Shown piece after piece: positions 1 to 8,637 of a stretch of 64,000 nt of DNA. The translations under genes and the position numbers were made by a program. Source of the stretch: Candidatus Anammoximicrobium sp. (GTDB taxonomy: Bacteria; Planctomycetota; Planctomycetia; Pirellulales; Pirellulaceae); NCBI GenBank assembly GCA_012515235.1, contig JAAYYU010000075.1, forward strand, positions 1-64,000. Direction: 5' to 3'. Every line of letters begins with the position of its first letter. Position 1 is the stretch's first letter. The notes under the pieces are model-generated. The model searched no databases. It had not been told where the DNA came from and saw only the letters and a list, made by a program, of their open reading frames with translations.

Positions 1-135
1 GGTGGTCCCGTCAACCATCTTCACGTGGTGTTGGTGCCACAGCCAACCCCGCGGAACCTGCGCTTCGCAGCCGCGGGCCACGTCCACCGCCAGAAGGAGA
101 CTGGAATCAAACCAAATCGACGTGGCAGGGGACGG
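1..135 (-). pseudogene. Fragment resembling an IS4-type DDE transposase, running off the left edge
   Basis: On the minus strand an open frame runs from about 135 to position 1 and continues out of the window. Its last visible stretch reads VPRGWLWHQHHVKMVDGTT. In IS4-type transposases a very similar 'W-hydrophobic-H...VKLVDGTT' segment precedes the first catalytic Asp, so the D of VDGTT is the likely first DDE residue. Going back towards 135 the similarity fades, and a stop codon lies in frame at 136-138, so the N-terminal portion seems missing or degraded. No terminal inverted repeat is visible. The assignment rests on one motif read by eye. Confidence 0.45.
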
Positions 136-516
136 TCAGGGCGGTAAAATGACATGAGGCCCTCTTTGGTCTCAACGCCACTCGAGTTCCAAGGAAGGCC
201 TCACGGATCGGGACACATCATAAACCAAGGAAGGCCCCGGTCCAAGAGCAACACACACCCGCCCAGCGAGGCGGGAGGTCGACTGGCCGATGCCATGGAA
301 GGGCCCGTTCTTTGCAGAAACGGCCCCGCGCATGGACGGGGAGCCTGCGCGCGGACCTTGCCGCCCCCTGGCCCGTACGCTCCTTCACCCGGCCTCTCCG
401 TATCCAAACGCCATGAATCATAGCACCACCCGTTGGAATGGCACCCGCCGTAAGTCCTTGACAGAACGCCGGCAGTGCCATTCGGGTCCGGACGCTTTTT
501 CCGGTTCTTTTTCCGG
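136..516. other. Non-coding stretch, no gene supported
   Basis: This 381-bp stretch separates the transposase-like fragment from the first complete gene. Several short frames cross it, but they overlap one another, have no convincing ribosome binding site and are rich in Arg, Pro and Gly, as expected of chance frames in GC-rich DNA. No clear terminator hairpin follows the minus-strand gene that ends at 517. Confidence 0.5.
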
Positions 517-1581
517 TTAGCCCGCCTCCGCAGCCTTTCGGGAGGACACGGTTCCGTAGTCCCGCGTGGCCTGCACGTTGAACTGGATCTCGTCGACGAA
601 GCGGGGGAACATGCCGACGATGACGGCGTCCGTGGGTTTGATATTTGTAAAGGCGAATTTGAACGCCTCGCGCACGCGGCGATCGTTGCGGCAGGCCCGG
701 CCGGCCGCCAGGATCTTGAAGCCGAAGCACGGCTGCTTGACCTGGCGCATGACCTCGGTCATCGTCAACGGGTCGTCGATATAGAAGGGGTACGACAGTT
801 CGAGGCAGGGGACGGGCGGGACCTTGTCCAAAGCGCCGGGCACGCGCTCGCGGGTCAGGAAGTAGAAGCAGGTCATAAAGAAATCCACTTCCCAGCCTTC
901 GTCGGCCACTCGCTTGATGCAGTCGGGGTTGTGCGCGGAGACGCCGGCCAGGATGCCTGCGTCGTGCACGGCCTTGACGAAATCATGGACCGCCTGCGGT
1001 TTCCCTTCGGCAAAGCGGGTATCGGTCGCTCCGCCGTGATGCACCAGCGCCATCGGCTGGACGGTTTGCACCGCCTCTTTGACGGTGGCCGGATCGGAAT
1101 GCAGCCCGAAGTATTGCAGTTTCACGCCGCTGTCGCGGGCGGCCTTCAGGTAGTCCGAGTCCTTGTAGGTGGAGAACTGGTGGGCCGTGATCCCCGCCCG
1201 CTCGCAGTTCTGCAGAAACTCGACGCGCCGCTCCAGCGTGAAGTACTCCTTCATCGCCCGATCGGTGTGCGGGCCCTGGTACGAGTAGCCGCTGAGCGGG
1301 TTGGCGCCGGCGACCAGTCGGCTGACGCGGTGCTCGCCCAATTGGATGGACGGCAGCGGGGGCCCGGCGGCCGGCGTCTGGCTGGCCGGGGTCTGGGCGC
1401 GGGCCGGACCGGCGCCCAGCACGGCCGGCGCAGCCACACCGGCCAATCCCGCCAGAAAACGGCGTCGGCCTGTGTCGGGAGCGGTGTCGGCCGAGGGCGT
1501 GCCGGGGCGAGCCAGCGAATCGGCGGCCTTCGGAAGGGAAGTCGTGATGGGGGACGTGCAAGGGTGTTCTGGTTGAATCAT
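517..1581 (-). CDS. Tat-exported TIM-barrel protein, aldo/keto reductase-like
   Basis: The product is 354 residues. It opens with about 40 polar residues and then a twin-arginine signal, GRRRFLAGLAG, followed by an Ala-rich hydrophobic stretch and a likely cleavage near ARAQ, so it should be folded before export. The mature part starts LGEHRVSRLVAGANPLSGYS and ends with VIVGMFPRFVDEIQFNV, which resembles the closing strand and helix of aldo/keto reductases; the alternation between suggests a TIM barrel. The usual AKR catalytic Tyr/Lys pattern is not evident, so enzymatic activity is uncertain. The start is chosen because CAGGAGT lies about 9 nt upstream and because it gives a sensible signal. 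It is followed by no close co-directional partner. Confidence 0.65.
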   Translation of the reverse strand: MIQPEHPCTSPITTSLPKAADSLARPGTPSADTAPDTGRRRFLAGLAGVAAPAVLGAGPARAQTPASQTPAAGPPLPSIQLGEHRVSRLVAGANPLSGYSYQGPHTDRAMKEYFTLERRVEFLQNCERAGITAHQFSTYKDSDYLKAARDSGVKLQYFGLHSDPATVKEAVQTVQPMALVHHGGATDTRFAEGKPQAVHDFVKAVHDAGILAGVSAHNPDCIKRVADEGWEVDFFMTCFYFLTRERVPGALDKVPPVPCLELSYPFYIDDPLTMTEVMRQVKQPCFGFKILAAGRACRNDRRVREAFKFAFTNIKPTDAVIVGMFPRFVDEIQFNVQATRDYGTVSSRKAAEAG

Positions 1582-1837
1582 GATAGGCAGACTCCTGGCG
1601 ATTCGACGTGTGGACCGGCCCGCAACCGGCCGGCGTTTCCGGCAACAAGACCGCTCTATCGTACCCGCCCCTGCCGCCCGTCGCAACTGCGATCCGGCGT
1701 TTGTGGCCATCGCCTGGGTCGTCGGAAACCGGGCGATCTGGCCGTTCCCCTCGCGTCCTAGGTTCGCCCGCGTCCTGGGTTCACCGCGGCGGGCTGGGAA
1801 CATGCTTGAGGAAGAAAGCCGCCAAGTCGCCGCGCGC
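1582..1837. other. Intergenic gap between smc and the Tat protein gene
   Basis: This 256-bp gap lies between the end of smc and the start of the next minus-strand gene. It is likely to hold that gene's promoter, but I cannot place -35/-10 boxes with confidence. No strong terminator hairpin with a T-tract follows smc. Confidence 0.4.
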
Positions 1838-4800
1838 TTACGCGGCCTTCCGCCCGTTCTCGTTTCGTTCCAGCGCTTCTTCGCGGCGGACCGCGTCTTC
1901 GCTGATCTCGCCGTCTTCGCTGACGTCCTCGAAGCGGACCGAGACGCGTTTGGAGACGCCTGATTCCTGCATGGTGACGCCGTACAGCGTGGTGGCGGCC
2001 GTCATGGTTCGCTTCGAGTGCGTGACGATCACGAATTTGGTCGAGGCCAGGAAGTCCTTCAGGACATCGACGAAGCGACCGATGTTGGCTTCGTCGAACG
2101 GCGCGTCGACCTCGTCCAGGATGCAGAACGGGCTGGGGCGGAACTGGAAGATCGACATCAGCAGGGCGACGGCGGTCAGGGCTTTTTCCCCGCCGCTGAG
2201 CAGCGAGTTGCTGAACGACGGTTTGCCCGGCGGCGTGGCCACGATGTCCACCCCGGCGTCCAGCGGGTCTTTGCCTTCTTCCAGCACGAGATCCGCGCGG
2301 CCGCCGCCGAAGGCCTTGCGATACAGGACTTGGAAGTTGGCGCGAATGGTCTCCAGCGTTTCGATGAACAGGCGGCGGCTGTCCGCGTTGATTCTCTGAA
2401 TAATCCGCTCCAGCGATTCCTTGGCCTGCGTCAAGTCCTGGAATTGTCCGGACAGCGTCCGGAAGCGTTCTTCGAGCGCATCCAGTTCCTCCAGGGCGTC
2501 CACGTTCACGGCGCCGATGCGATTGATCTTGCTTCGCAGGTCGTTGATTTCCGCCTCGACTTCGGCGCGCCGCTGTTCTTCCTCGGGCGACTCTTGTTGC
2601 TGCGTGACGGCCGCGATGTCGATGCCGTAGTCTTCGCGGAGGCGGTTAGCCAGCGTGTTTCGTTCGTGTTGCAGTTCGCCGGCGGCCAGCTCTTGTTTGT
2701 GCTGTTGATCTTCCAGTTTGCGGAGCCGGCGGCGGAGCGTCTCCTGTTCGGCGGCCCAGGCGGCGCGCTGGGCCAGGTGCTGCTGCCGGATTGCGTTGTC
2801 GGCGTCGATCGCTTCGGCCGACTGTTGTTTGCGGAGGTACAGCTGGGCCAATTCCGCGGTCAGGCGGAGGATCTGCAATTCCGTCTGATCGCGGCGTCCA
2901 ACCGCTTGTTGCAGTTGCGTTTCGGCGTCGGCGATGGACCGCGCCCGTTCCCGGTGATCGGTCTTGAACTGGACCATTTGGGCTCGCAGCGACTCCCGCC
3001 GTTGTTCGCTCTTGGCCACCTCGACCTGGGTCCGCGTCAGCTCGCTTTGGCAGTGGTCGCGCCGCGATTTGACCTGTTCCACCCGGCCTTCGTCCTGGTG
3101 GATTTCGGCCTCCAGGGCGGCGATGGCGGACTCCTGTTCGGCCAGTTCGCTGCGGGCCTGCTGCAACTGGATATGAGCCGCCTGGTGCTGCTCGCGGGCT
3201 GCTTCACCTTCGTCGGCGACCGCCTGCCGCTCGCGGTCCAACTGCTGCTGGCGGTCCTCCAGGGTCCGCGTGCGGACGCGTTGGTCGGCCAGTGCGGCGT
3301 CGGCCTGGCGGCAGGTTTCGGCCAGCGTCCGATGCTGCTGGTCCTGGCGATCGATGTTCTCCTGCAGCCGCCCGATCTCCTCGGCGGACTCCGTGCCGCG
3401 GCGCTGCAGGTCCAGGATTTCCCGCTGCAGGGCCCGGAGTTCGCTGCGCCGCGAGATCAGGCCCAACGCGGCCTGGGCGGGTCCGATCACCAGGGTGCCG
3501 TCGGCCTCCAGCACCTCGCCCCTGGGCGTGACGAACCGCAAGCCCTTGCCGACGCTCTTGCTCAGGGCGAGCCCGTCGCTCAAGGTTTCGACGAACCACG
3601 TGTCGCCCAGCAGGTGCATCAACAGCGGGCGGAACGCTTCGCTCGTGCTGACCAGCCGGTCGGCGCGGCCGATCACGCCGGGACGTCCCTGCAGTTCGCC
3701 GCGGCCGGGCAGCAGCAGCGGGCCCAGGAGCATGGGCGGCGTGGAACTGAAGGCGTCCAGCCGGACGAAGCCGACGCGGCCCGTGGGCTGGAAATCGCCC
3801 GATTCGAGGCGTTTGATCAGCCGGCTGCCGGACAGGACGATGTACTGCGCGACGTCGCCCAACGCCGCGTCGATCAGCGGTGCGACTTCCACGCCGGCGT
3901 CGATCAGGTCGGCCACCATGCCGTGGACTTCGTCGCCGAACTGACTGGCCTGCTGCTTGGCCGCCGCGAGCACTTCCTGGACTCCGACGCTCAGCCCCGC
4001 CAGTTGACGTTCCAGTTCCTCGAGCACCTCGGCCCGCTGGCTGGCGCCGGAAAGCTGGCCCTGGAGGACCGCCAGTTCCTGTTGCCGGCGAGCCAGAACG
4101 CGGCGGTTTTCGGCCAGTTGGACCGCCGCCGCGTCGAGGGCGGCGTGGTGCTGCTGGGCCTGGTCGTTCAAGCTTCGTTCCCCCAGCCGGGATTGTTCGA
4201 GTTCCGCCGCGTAGCCGACGGCGACGCGGTCCAGTTCGGCCAGCCGTTGCGACGTCCGTTCGATGTCGTGCAGGGCGGCGGCGAGTGCGGATTCGAGCGC
4301 GCTGACGCGGTTTCCCAGGGCCGCGACGGTCCGCAGCCGTTCAAAATGTTCTTGGCGCCGCGCCTCGGCGTCTTTGCGGATCCGGTCCAGGTGGCGAGCC
4401 AGGTCGTCCGCCGCCTGGCGGTGCTGGGCCAGACGCTGGCTCAGCTCCGCATTCTCCCGTTCGACCTGTGCCAGATCCTGCTCGACGGTCCGCAACCGCT
4501 CCTGCAGATTGCCGGCCCGATGGGTCATTGCGCGTAGCCGTTGGCGGTGCCGTTCGGCTTCGTCCTCGAATTCGTCGCAGCGGGTGCGGCCCTCGGCGAC
4601 CGCCGCCTCGCGGGCGGCGATCTGTTCGCGGTTCCGCGCCAGTTCGGCCTCTTGGGCGCGGAGCCGTTCGCCGGCCTGGTCCACGACGGCGCCGACGTTT
4701 TGCAGCCGGGATTCCAGGGCCTCGGACGCCTGGGTCGCTTCGGCGGACTGGTCGCGGAGGCTGGCCAGTTGGGTTTCGATCTCGTTCAGACGCTCCGACA

Positions 4801-5512
4801 GCAGCCGCCAGTCGGTCACGCCGACCTGGGTCCGCAACTGCTGCAGCCGTTCGCTGTACTCGCGGTACCGCTGGGCTTTGGCCGCTTGGGCCCGCACGCT
4901 GCGGAGCCGGCTTTCCACTTCTTCGACGATGTCGGACAGCCGCAACAGGTTTTGTTCGACGCGTTCCAGGCGGCGCTGTGCTTCGACCTTCTTGGCCTTG
5001 AAGCGGCTGATGCCCGCCGCCTCCTCAAAGATGGCCCGGCGGTCCTTGGCGTTGGCCTGCAGCAGGCTGTCGACTTTGCCCTGCTCGATCAGGCTGTAGG
5101 CGTCCACGCCCACGCCGGTGCCGCGGAACATGTCGCGGATGTCGCGGAGCCGGCAGGGCCGGCCGTTGATCAGGTACTCGCCTTCGCCGCTGCGGTACAC
5201 GCGGCGGGTGACGTGGACTTCCGGCGCGTCGACGGGAAAAGTGCCTTGGGAGTTGTCGAAGACGACCGCGACCTCGGCCGTGTTCATCGGCTTGCGGCCG
5301 CCGGCGCCCGTGCCCTTGAAGATGACGTCGGACATGTCCTGGCCGCGGAGGCTCTTGGCGCTCTGCTCGCCCAGGACCCACTTCAGGGCGTCGACCACGT
5401 TCGACTTGCCGGAACCGTTCGGCCCGACGACCACGGTGATTCCGTCGGGGAACTCAAAGCGCGTCTTGTCGGCAAAGCTCTTGAAGCCGATCAGTTCGAG
5501 TGCTTTGAGCAT
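1838..5512 (-). CDS. smc: Chromosome segregation ATPase SMC
   Basis: This 1224-residue protein is full length for bacterial SMC. The N-terminal head has Walker [10 protein letters not shown] at about residues 30-38 and the Q-loop region near 145. Long heptad-rich coiled coils flank a globular hinge at roughly 510-660. The C-terminal head has the signature [11 protein letters not shown] near 1104 and Walker [16 protein letters not shown] near 1130. SMC dimers bind DNA, hydrolyse ATP on head engagement and organise newly replicated chromosomes, normally with ScpA and ScpB, neither of which is in this window. The ATG at 5512 starts the typical [13 protein letters not shown] and is preceded by GAAGG. 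The frame remains open upstream to 6292, but that extension overlaps the next gene and is not credible. The gene probably follows the FlgI-like gene, separated by a hairpin. Confidence 0.97.
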   Translation of the reverse strand: MLKALELIGFKSFADKTRFEFPDGITVVVGPNGSGKSNVVDALKWVLGEQSAKSLRGQDMSDVIFKGTGAGGRKPMNTAEVAVVFDNSQGTFPVDAPEVHVTRRVYRSGEGEYLINGRPCRLRDIRDMFRGTGVGVDAYSLIEQGKVDSLLQANAKDRRAIFEEAAGISRFKAKKVEAQRRLERVEQNLLRLSDIVEEVESRLRSVRAQAAKAQRYREYSERLQQLRTQVGVTDWRLLSERLNEIETQLASLRDQSAEATQASEALESRLQNVGAVVDQAGERLRAQEAELARNREQIAAREAAVAEGRTRCDEFEDEAERHRQRLRAMTHRAGNLQERLRTVEQDLAQVERENAELSQRLAQHRQAADDLARHLDRIRKDAEARRQEHFERLRTVAALGNRVSALESALAAALHDIERTSQRLAELDRVAVGYAAELEQSRLGERSLNDQAQQHHAALDAAAVQLAENRRVLARRQQELAVLQGQLSGASQRAEVLEELERQLAGLSVGVQEVLAAAKQQASQFGDEVHGMVADLIDAGVEVAPLIDAALGDVAQYIVLSGSRLIKRLESGDFQPTGRVGFVRLDAFSSTPPMLLGPLLLPGRGELQGRPGVIGRADRLVSTSEAFRPLLMHLLGDTWFVETLSDGLALSKSVGKGLRFVTPRGEVLEADGTLVIGPAQAALGLISRRSELRALQREILDLQRRGTESAEEIGRLQENIDRQDQQHRTLAETCRQADAALADQRVRTRTLEDRQQQLDRERQAVADEGEAAREQHQAAHIQLQQARSELAEQESAIAALEAEIHQDEGRVEQVKSRRDHCQSELTRTQVEVAKSEQRRESLRAQMVQFKTDHRERARSIADAETQLQQAVGRRDQTELQILRLTAELAQLYLRKQQSAEAIDADNAIRQQHLAQRAAWAAEQETLRRRLRKLEDQQHKQELAAGELQHERNTLANRLREDYGIDIAAVTQQQESPEEEQRRAEVEAEINDLRSKINRIGAVNVDALEELDALEERFRTLSGQFQDLTQAKESLERIIQRINADSRRLFIETLETIRANFQVLYRKAFGGGRADLVLEEGKDPLDAGVDIVATPPGKPSFSNSLLSGGEKALTAVALLMSIFQFRPSPFCILDEVDAPFDEANIGRFVDVLKDFLASTKFVIVTHSKRTMTAATTLYGVTMQESGVSKRVSVRFEDVSEDGEISEDAVRREEALERNENGRKAA

Positions 5513-5553
5513 GGCCTTCAGACCGCCTGACTGGGGAACCGGCTCCGTGCCGA

Positions 5554-5579
5554 AGCCCGGCTTTTCGCAAAGCCGGGCT
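5554..5579 (-). terminator. Strong hairpin between the FlgI-like gene and smc
   Basis: An 11-bp perfect stem (5554-5564 with 5569-5579; core GCCCGGCTTT/AAAGCCGGGC) has a 4-nt loop. It sits 33 nt after the stop of the FlgI-like gene and 42 nt before the smc start. There is no clear U-tract, so it may attenuate, stabilise mRNA ends, or be a short REP-like palindrome rather than a full terminator. Confidence 0.5.
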
Positions 5580-5612
5580 GCTAGGCCGCCCGCGTCCGAG
5601 AAACGTTGGATG

Positions 5613-7475
5613 CTAGAACCATTTCTTCCACTTCTCCCAGAACCCTTCCGGCTCTTCCTCGGCCGGGTCCACGTCCGGTTCCTGCCAGTTGGCCGGCTCG
5701 CCGCCGTTCCACTCCGCGTCCTCGCCGTCTCCCGGCAGTCGGTTGCGGAACAAGTCGGGCATCGGGCTGGCCACTTTTTGCGCGTCGTCGCCGGGGGACT
5801 CCTCCGCCGGCTGGCTGCTCTCGGAACGCGGCTTCGCGCGGTTGACGCGGGGCAGCGCGTCGACCACCACGCGCGGCTCCAAATACCCCTTCCGCTTGGC
5901 TTCCAGCAGGGCCTGGGCCACGTCGTCGTACCCGCCGCCGATCTCGACCACGGTCCGCACGACGTCGTCCAGCTTGAGCGAACAGAACTGCTGGCGGTCT
6001 TCCTGGCCGGGGGCGAACCGCGAGACTTTGACCCGGCCCCCCCCCGCGTCTTTGAGCAGGATCTTCTTGCCGGCATACAGGAAGGCCGGCGGCCGCAATT
6101 CGATGTCCTGCCCAAAGACGACGATTTCCGACAGACGCGACCGCGACAGGTGAACCAGTGGGAGACCATCGGTATCGACGGTGTGGTAGGTGAACTGGCC
6201 GGCGAACGACTTGCCGCGCACCACCGGATCCGAGGGGTTGTGAGCACACATCGCGCGGAACGCGGCGTAACGCGTCTCGGCGCTGGGGACATCGAACAAT
6301 TGGGCCAGCGCGTCGTAAGCGCTCACGTGGTCCAGGGCGGACAAGGCGGCGATCGCATGCCAGCGGAAGGCGGGCTGGTTCCGGGCCGTGTCCGCCAGCG
6401 CGTCGGCGGCCGATGCCTCGCCCAAGTAGGCCAGCGATTCGGCCGCGTAGAATCGCACTTCCGGATCGCTAGCGGTCAACCCCTTGCGCAGAATGCGAAC
6501 GGACTCTTTGCCCAACGCTTCCAAATGCAGGGCCGCCGTCGCGGACGTGGCCGGTTCCAGCAGCTTACGTTCCAGCCTGTCCAGCCGGCGGACGCGGTCC
6601 GTCGGCGACTCGCTGATCGGAATGCTTTGAATGATGCGCACGTAGCGAACCAGGTTGTGTTTGTACTGAGGGTGGACCTCCAGTTCAACGAAATTGTCGC
6701 GTTTGGGGGTCGCAACGCCGCGTTTTGTACCGCGATCGTAGGTGTGGAAGCGCGCGTTGATGGCGGCCCCAACCTGGGAACTGGTGCGGATCGAATGCTG
6801 CTCGCTTTGAATGGCCAGTCCGATGGGCCGCGCCGTGAGCGCCACGCCGCCGCCCAGGACCCGGCCACGGACTTCGCCCACCTTGTCGTCGTCGCCGCGG
6901 AATACCGAGTCGACCAGGACGTGACCTTCCGCCAGTCCCTCCACGTGCCCGGTGTGCAGCGAGTTGTCCAGCACCGCCATTTCCCGCAGCCGAGCCCGCA
7001 TCAGCCAGCCGCCGCGCAGACTGGTCGTTTCGGACTTGGACGGAATGCGGACCTCGATGTCGTACCGGTCGCCCTTCTGCACGCCGGGCGGCAGATAGCC
7101 GCGGACCAGCACCAGCGACGTCTCCGCCGAACCCAGGACCATGTTGGGGTTCTTCACGTCGTAGGTCTGCATGTCGCTGATCAGCGCCGTCCGTTGCGAG
7201 GACGGCGGCGGATCGCTGCCGGTCTTGTCCAGGGCAGTCACCAGGCCCACGCCTTCCAGGGCGATGTGATTCAGGCCCCAAGGCACCGAGACGTCTTTGA
7301 TCAGCAACACGCTGTCTTCGTCCGGAACGGACTCCAACTCCGCCAATCCCTTGACGTCTTTGGTGTCGGACGAAGTCAACAGCAGCGGGGACGTGCAGCC
7401 GGCTAGCAGCGTTGCAGCCAGCCAGGACAACCAAGCATCAAACCTAGGACGTGGACGACTCGTTGCAGGCTTCAT
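5613..7475 (-). CDS. Lipoprotein with a FlgI (P-ring)-like domain and HEAT-like repeats
   Basis: The product is 620 residues. A basic N-terminus and hydrophobic segment end in LLAGC, a good lipobox, so it should be membrane-anchored outside the cytoplasm. From about 60 to 220 it follows the FlgI pattern: [17 protein letters not shown] (FlgI has YGLVVGLNGTGD), then [17 protein letters not shown] and SLRGG. FlgI forms the flagellar P ring, but the true protein is a cleaved periplasmic protein of about 370 residues. Here helical HEAT-like repeats follow at roughly 305-410 ([18 protein letters not shown]), then a beta-rich region and an acidic Pro/Glu-rich tail ending KWKKWF. No flagellar genes are nearby, so an envelope scaffold role is more likely than motility; this is inference. 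TAAGGC and AGGGAG precede the ATG. Confidence 0.75.
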   Translation of the reverse strand: MKPATSRPRPRFDAWLSWLAATLLAGCTSPLLLTSSDTKDVKGLAELESVPDEDSVLLIKDVSVPWGLNHIALEGVGLVTALDKTGSDPPPSSQRTALISDMQTYDVKNPNMVLGSAETSLVLVRGYLPPGVQKGDRYDIEVRIPSKSETTSLRGGWLMRARLREMAVLDNSLHTGHVEGLAEGHVLVDSVFRGDDDKVGEVRGRVLGGGVALTARPIGLAIQSEQHSIRTSSQVGAAINARFHTYDRGTKRGVATPKRDNFVELEVHPQYKHNLVRYVRIIQSIPISESPTDRVRRLDRLERKLLEPATSATAALHLEALGKESVRILRKGLTASDPEVRFYAAESLAYLGEASAADALADTARNQPAFRWHAIAALSALDHVSAYDALAQLFDVPSAETRYAAFRAMCAHNPSDPVVRGKSFAGQFTYHTVDTDGLPLVHLSRSRLSEIVVFGQDIELRPPAFLYAGKKILLKDAGGGRVKVSRFAPGQEDRQQFCSLKLDDVVRTVVEIGGGYDDVAQALLEAKRKGYLEPRVVVDALPRVNRAKPRSESSQPAEESPGDDAQKVASPMPDLFRNRLPGDGEDAEWNGGEPANWQEPDVDPAEEEPEGFWEKWKKWF

Positions 7476-7884
7476 GCCTTACCGTGCTCCCTGCGCAAGG
7501 TCGCTCGCTGTCTCCGCTAGCACACGGCGCCGTGTGCCTGGAAAAGGCGGCAAGGCGTGCGGACCATCCGTGGACGCACCCTGGGCGGACCGCGGAGACA
7601 GGATACGGCGTGGGGACGATAGACAGTTGACTGCAAGCAGTCAAGAGCGGTTGGCGCGAGGCGCGAGGCAACGAGGCTAGGGAGGAGGGAGGGCTCTCGA
7701 CGCAGACGCACTGCGGGGGGGGCTGGCGGAGCAAAGGAGCGGGAGCACAAGGGCCGACCGCCGACTAGTCCCGTGGCGACACGCGCGGATCGTCGCCGAC
7801 ACGATGGGCTGACATCGCGGGCAACCTGCCCTACAATCGGTGTTCCTGTTTTTTCGGAACCCCCAAGTTCTCCAGGGCACTGCG
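7476..7884. other. Divergent intergenic region
   Basis: About 409 bp separate the divergently transcribed FlgI-like and Rieske genes, so promoters for both should lie here. The sequence is GC-rich with a purine-rich patch near 7660-7690. I cannot identify defined promoter boxes, operators or repeats in it. Confidence 0.4.
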
Positions 7885-8202
7885 ATGTCGGAAGCGGAAT
7901 TCGTCACGGTGGCCAAGGTCGGCGATATCCCGGAAGGTCAAGGCGCGTCGTACGTGGTGGGCGAAAAAGTGGTCGGTCTCTTCCACCACGGAGGCGTGTA
8001 TTACGCGATTAACGACCTCTGCCCCCACATGGGCGCTTCGCTCTCCGATGGCCACGTGGAAAATGGCGTCGTCACCTGTCCTTGGCACGGCTGGCGTTTC
8101 CAGATCAGCGATGGGACTTGGTGCGACAACCGCCGCATCAAGACCGAGAGCTACGAAGTCCGCGTCGTCGGCGACGAAATCCGGGTGCGAGTGACTCCCT
8201 GA
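7885..8202 (+). CDS. Small Rieske [2Fe-2S] ferredoxin-type protein
   Basis: The product is 105 residues, the size of a stand-alone Rieske ferredoxin such as the small subunit of nitrite reductase or of aromatic-ring dioxygenase systems. The two ligand motifs are intact: C46-P-H48 and C65-P-W-H68, giving two Cys and two His for one cluster. There is no signal peptide or membrane segment, so it is cytoplasmic. It lacks extra Cys residues for a disulfide, which fits the low-potential ferredoxin class. No oxygenase or reductase gene is adjacent, so its partner is unknown. I chose the internal ATG because AGGG lies 9 nt upstream and the family begins just before the first beta strand (EFVTVAKVGDIPEG); the longer frame adds an unlikely N-terminus. 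Confidence 0.9.
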   Translation: MSEAEFVTVAKVGDIPEGQGASYVVGEKVVGLFHHGGVYYAINDLCPHMGASLSDGHVENGVVTCPWHGWRFQISDGTWCDNRRIKTESYEVRVVGDEIRVRVTP

Positions 8203-8374
8203 ACTCCAGGCGGGCAGCGCCGACGGCCGAATCCGCAATTTCGGGGCCGCAACCCAAGGCCCGATTCGGTCTCGATCCGGCCGGCGGATCGCCGAAGGGC
8301 GCATCACTTCCGGCCAAATCCGGCAAATATGCAAGCCGGGGCGCGCATCTATTAGCTGAGCACCTGTACGGGAA

Positions 8375-8462
8375 CAACCACGCAGGGCGGAATTCACTCC
8401 GCGCCAGCGGATCGAAGTCCGCGCTGCGAAAGAAGGCCGAGTTGGTCTTGGACAGGCGCCAA
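8375..8462. repeat. Dispersed ~88-bp repeat, copy 1
   Basis: This segment matches 36145-36233 over its whole length, sharing blocks such as CGCAGGGCGGAATTCACTCC and a common end CAGGCGCCAA. Inside it, GCGGAATTC and GAAGTCCGC form an imperfect hairpin. It lies in the 435-bp gap between the Rieske and DUF1549 genes and looks like a non-coding REP-type element. Confidence 0.75.
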
Positions 8463-8510
8463 GCGTCGGACGCGTCGTTCCAGAACCCTTGGCGGATTCG
8501 ACTTCCGTAG

Positions 8511-8530
8511 CGGCTGTCGCCAGACAGCCG
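8511..8530. repeat. Short palindrome CGGCTGTC/GACAGCCG
   Basis: A perfect 8-bp stem with a 4-nt loop lies 108 bp upstream of the DUF1549 start and 48 bp after the dispersed repeat. Without a T-tract it looks more like a REP-type palindrome than a terminator. Together with the dispersed repeat it accounts for much of the 8203-8637 gap; I see nothing else there. Confidence 0.5.
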
Positions 8531-8637
8531 ACGGTGCGTGCGCTGGCGAGCGGATCTGCGAGGGCTGATTCGCAAAGGCCGCGAACGCTCCCCCTGCGTT
8601 GCGTCGGTGCCTGGTTGACCTTGGTTGGGCTGCCCTT

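Noticed and set aside
154..423. Short plus-strand frame of 89 residues near the left edge
   Set aside because: No ribosome binding site, Arg/Pro/Gly-rich composition and overlap with other frames; probably chance.
2018..4537. Long open frame on the plus strand opposite smc
   Set aside because: It is antisense to well conserved SMC coiled coils; composition (Gln/Leu/Asp/Arg-rich) mirrors the coiled-coil codons. It is a shadow frame.
5513..6292. N-terminal extension of SMC upstream of 5512
   Set aside because: It would overlap most of the C-terminus of the FlgI-like gene in another frame, and the canonical SMC start and ribosome binding site are at 5512.
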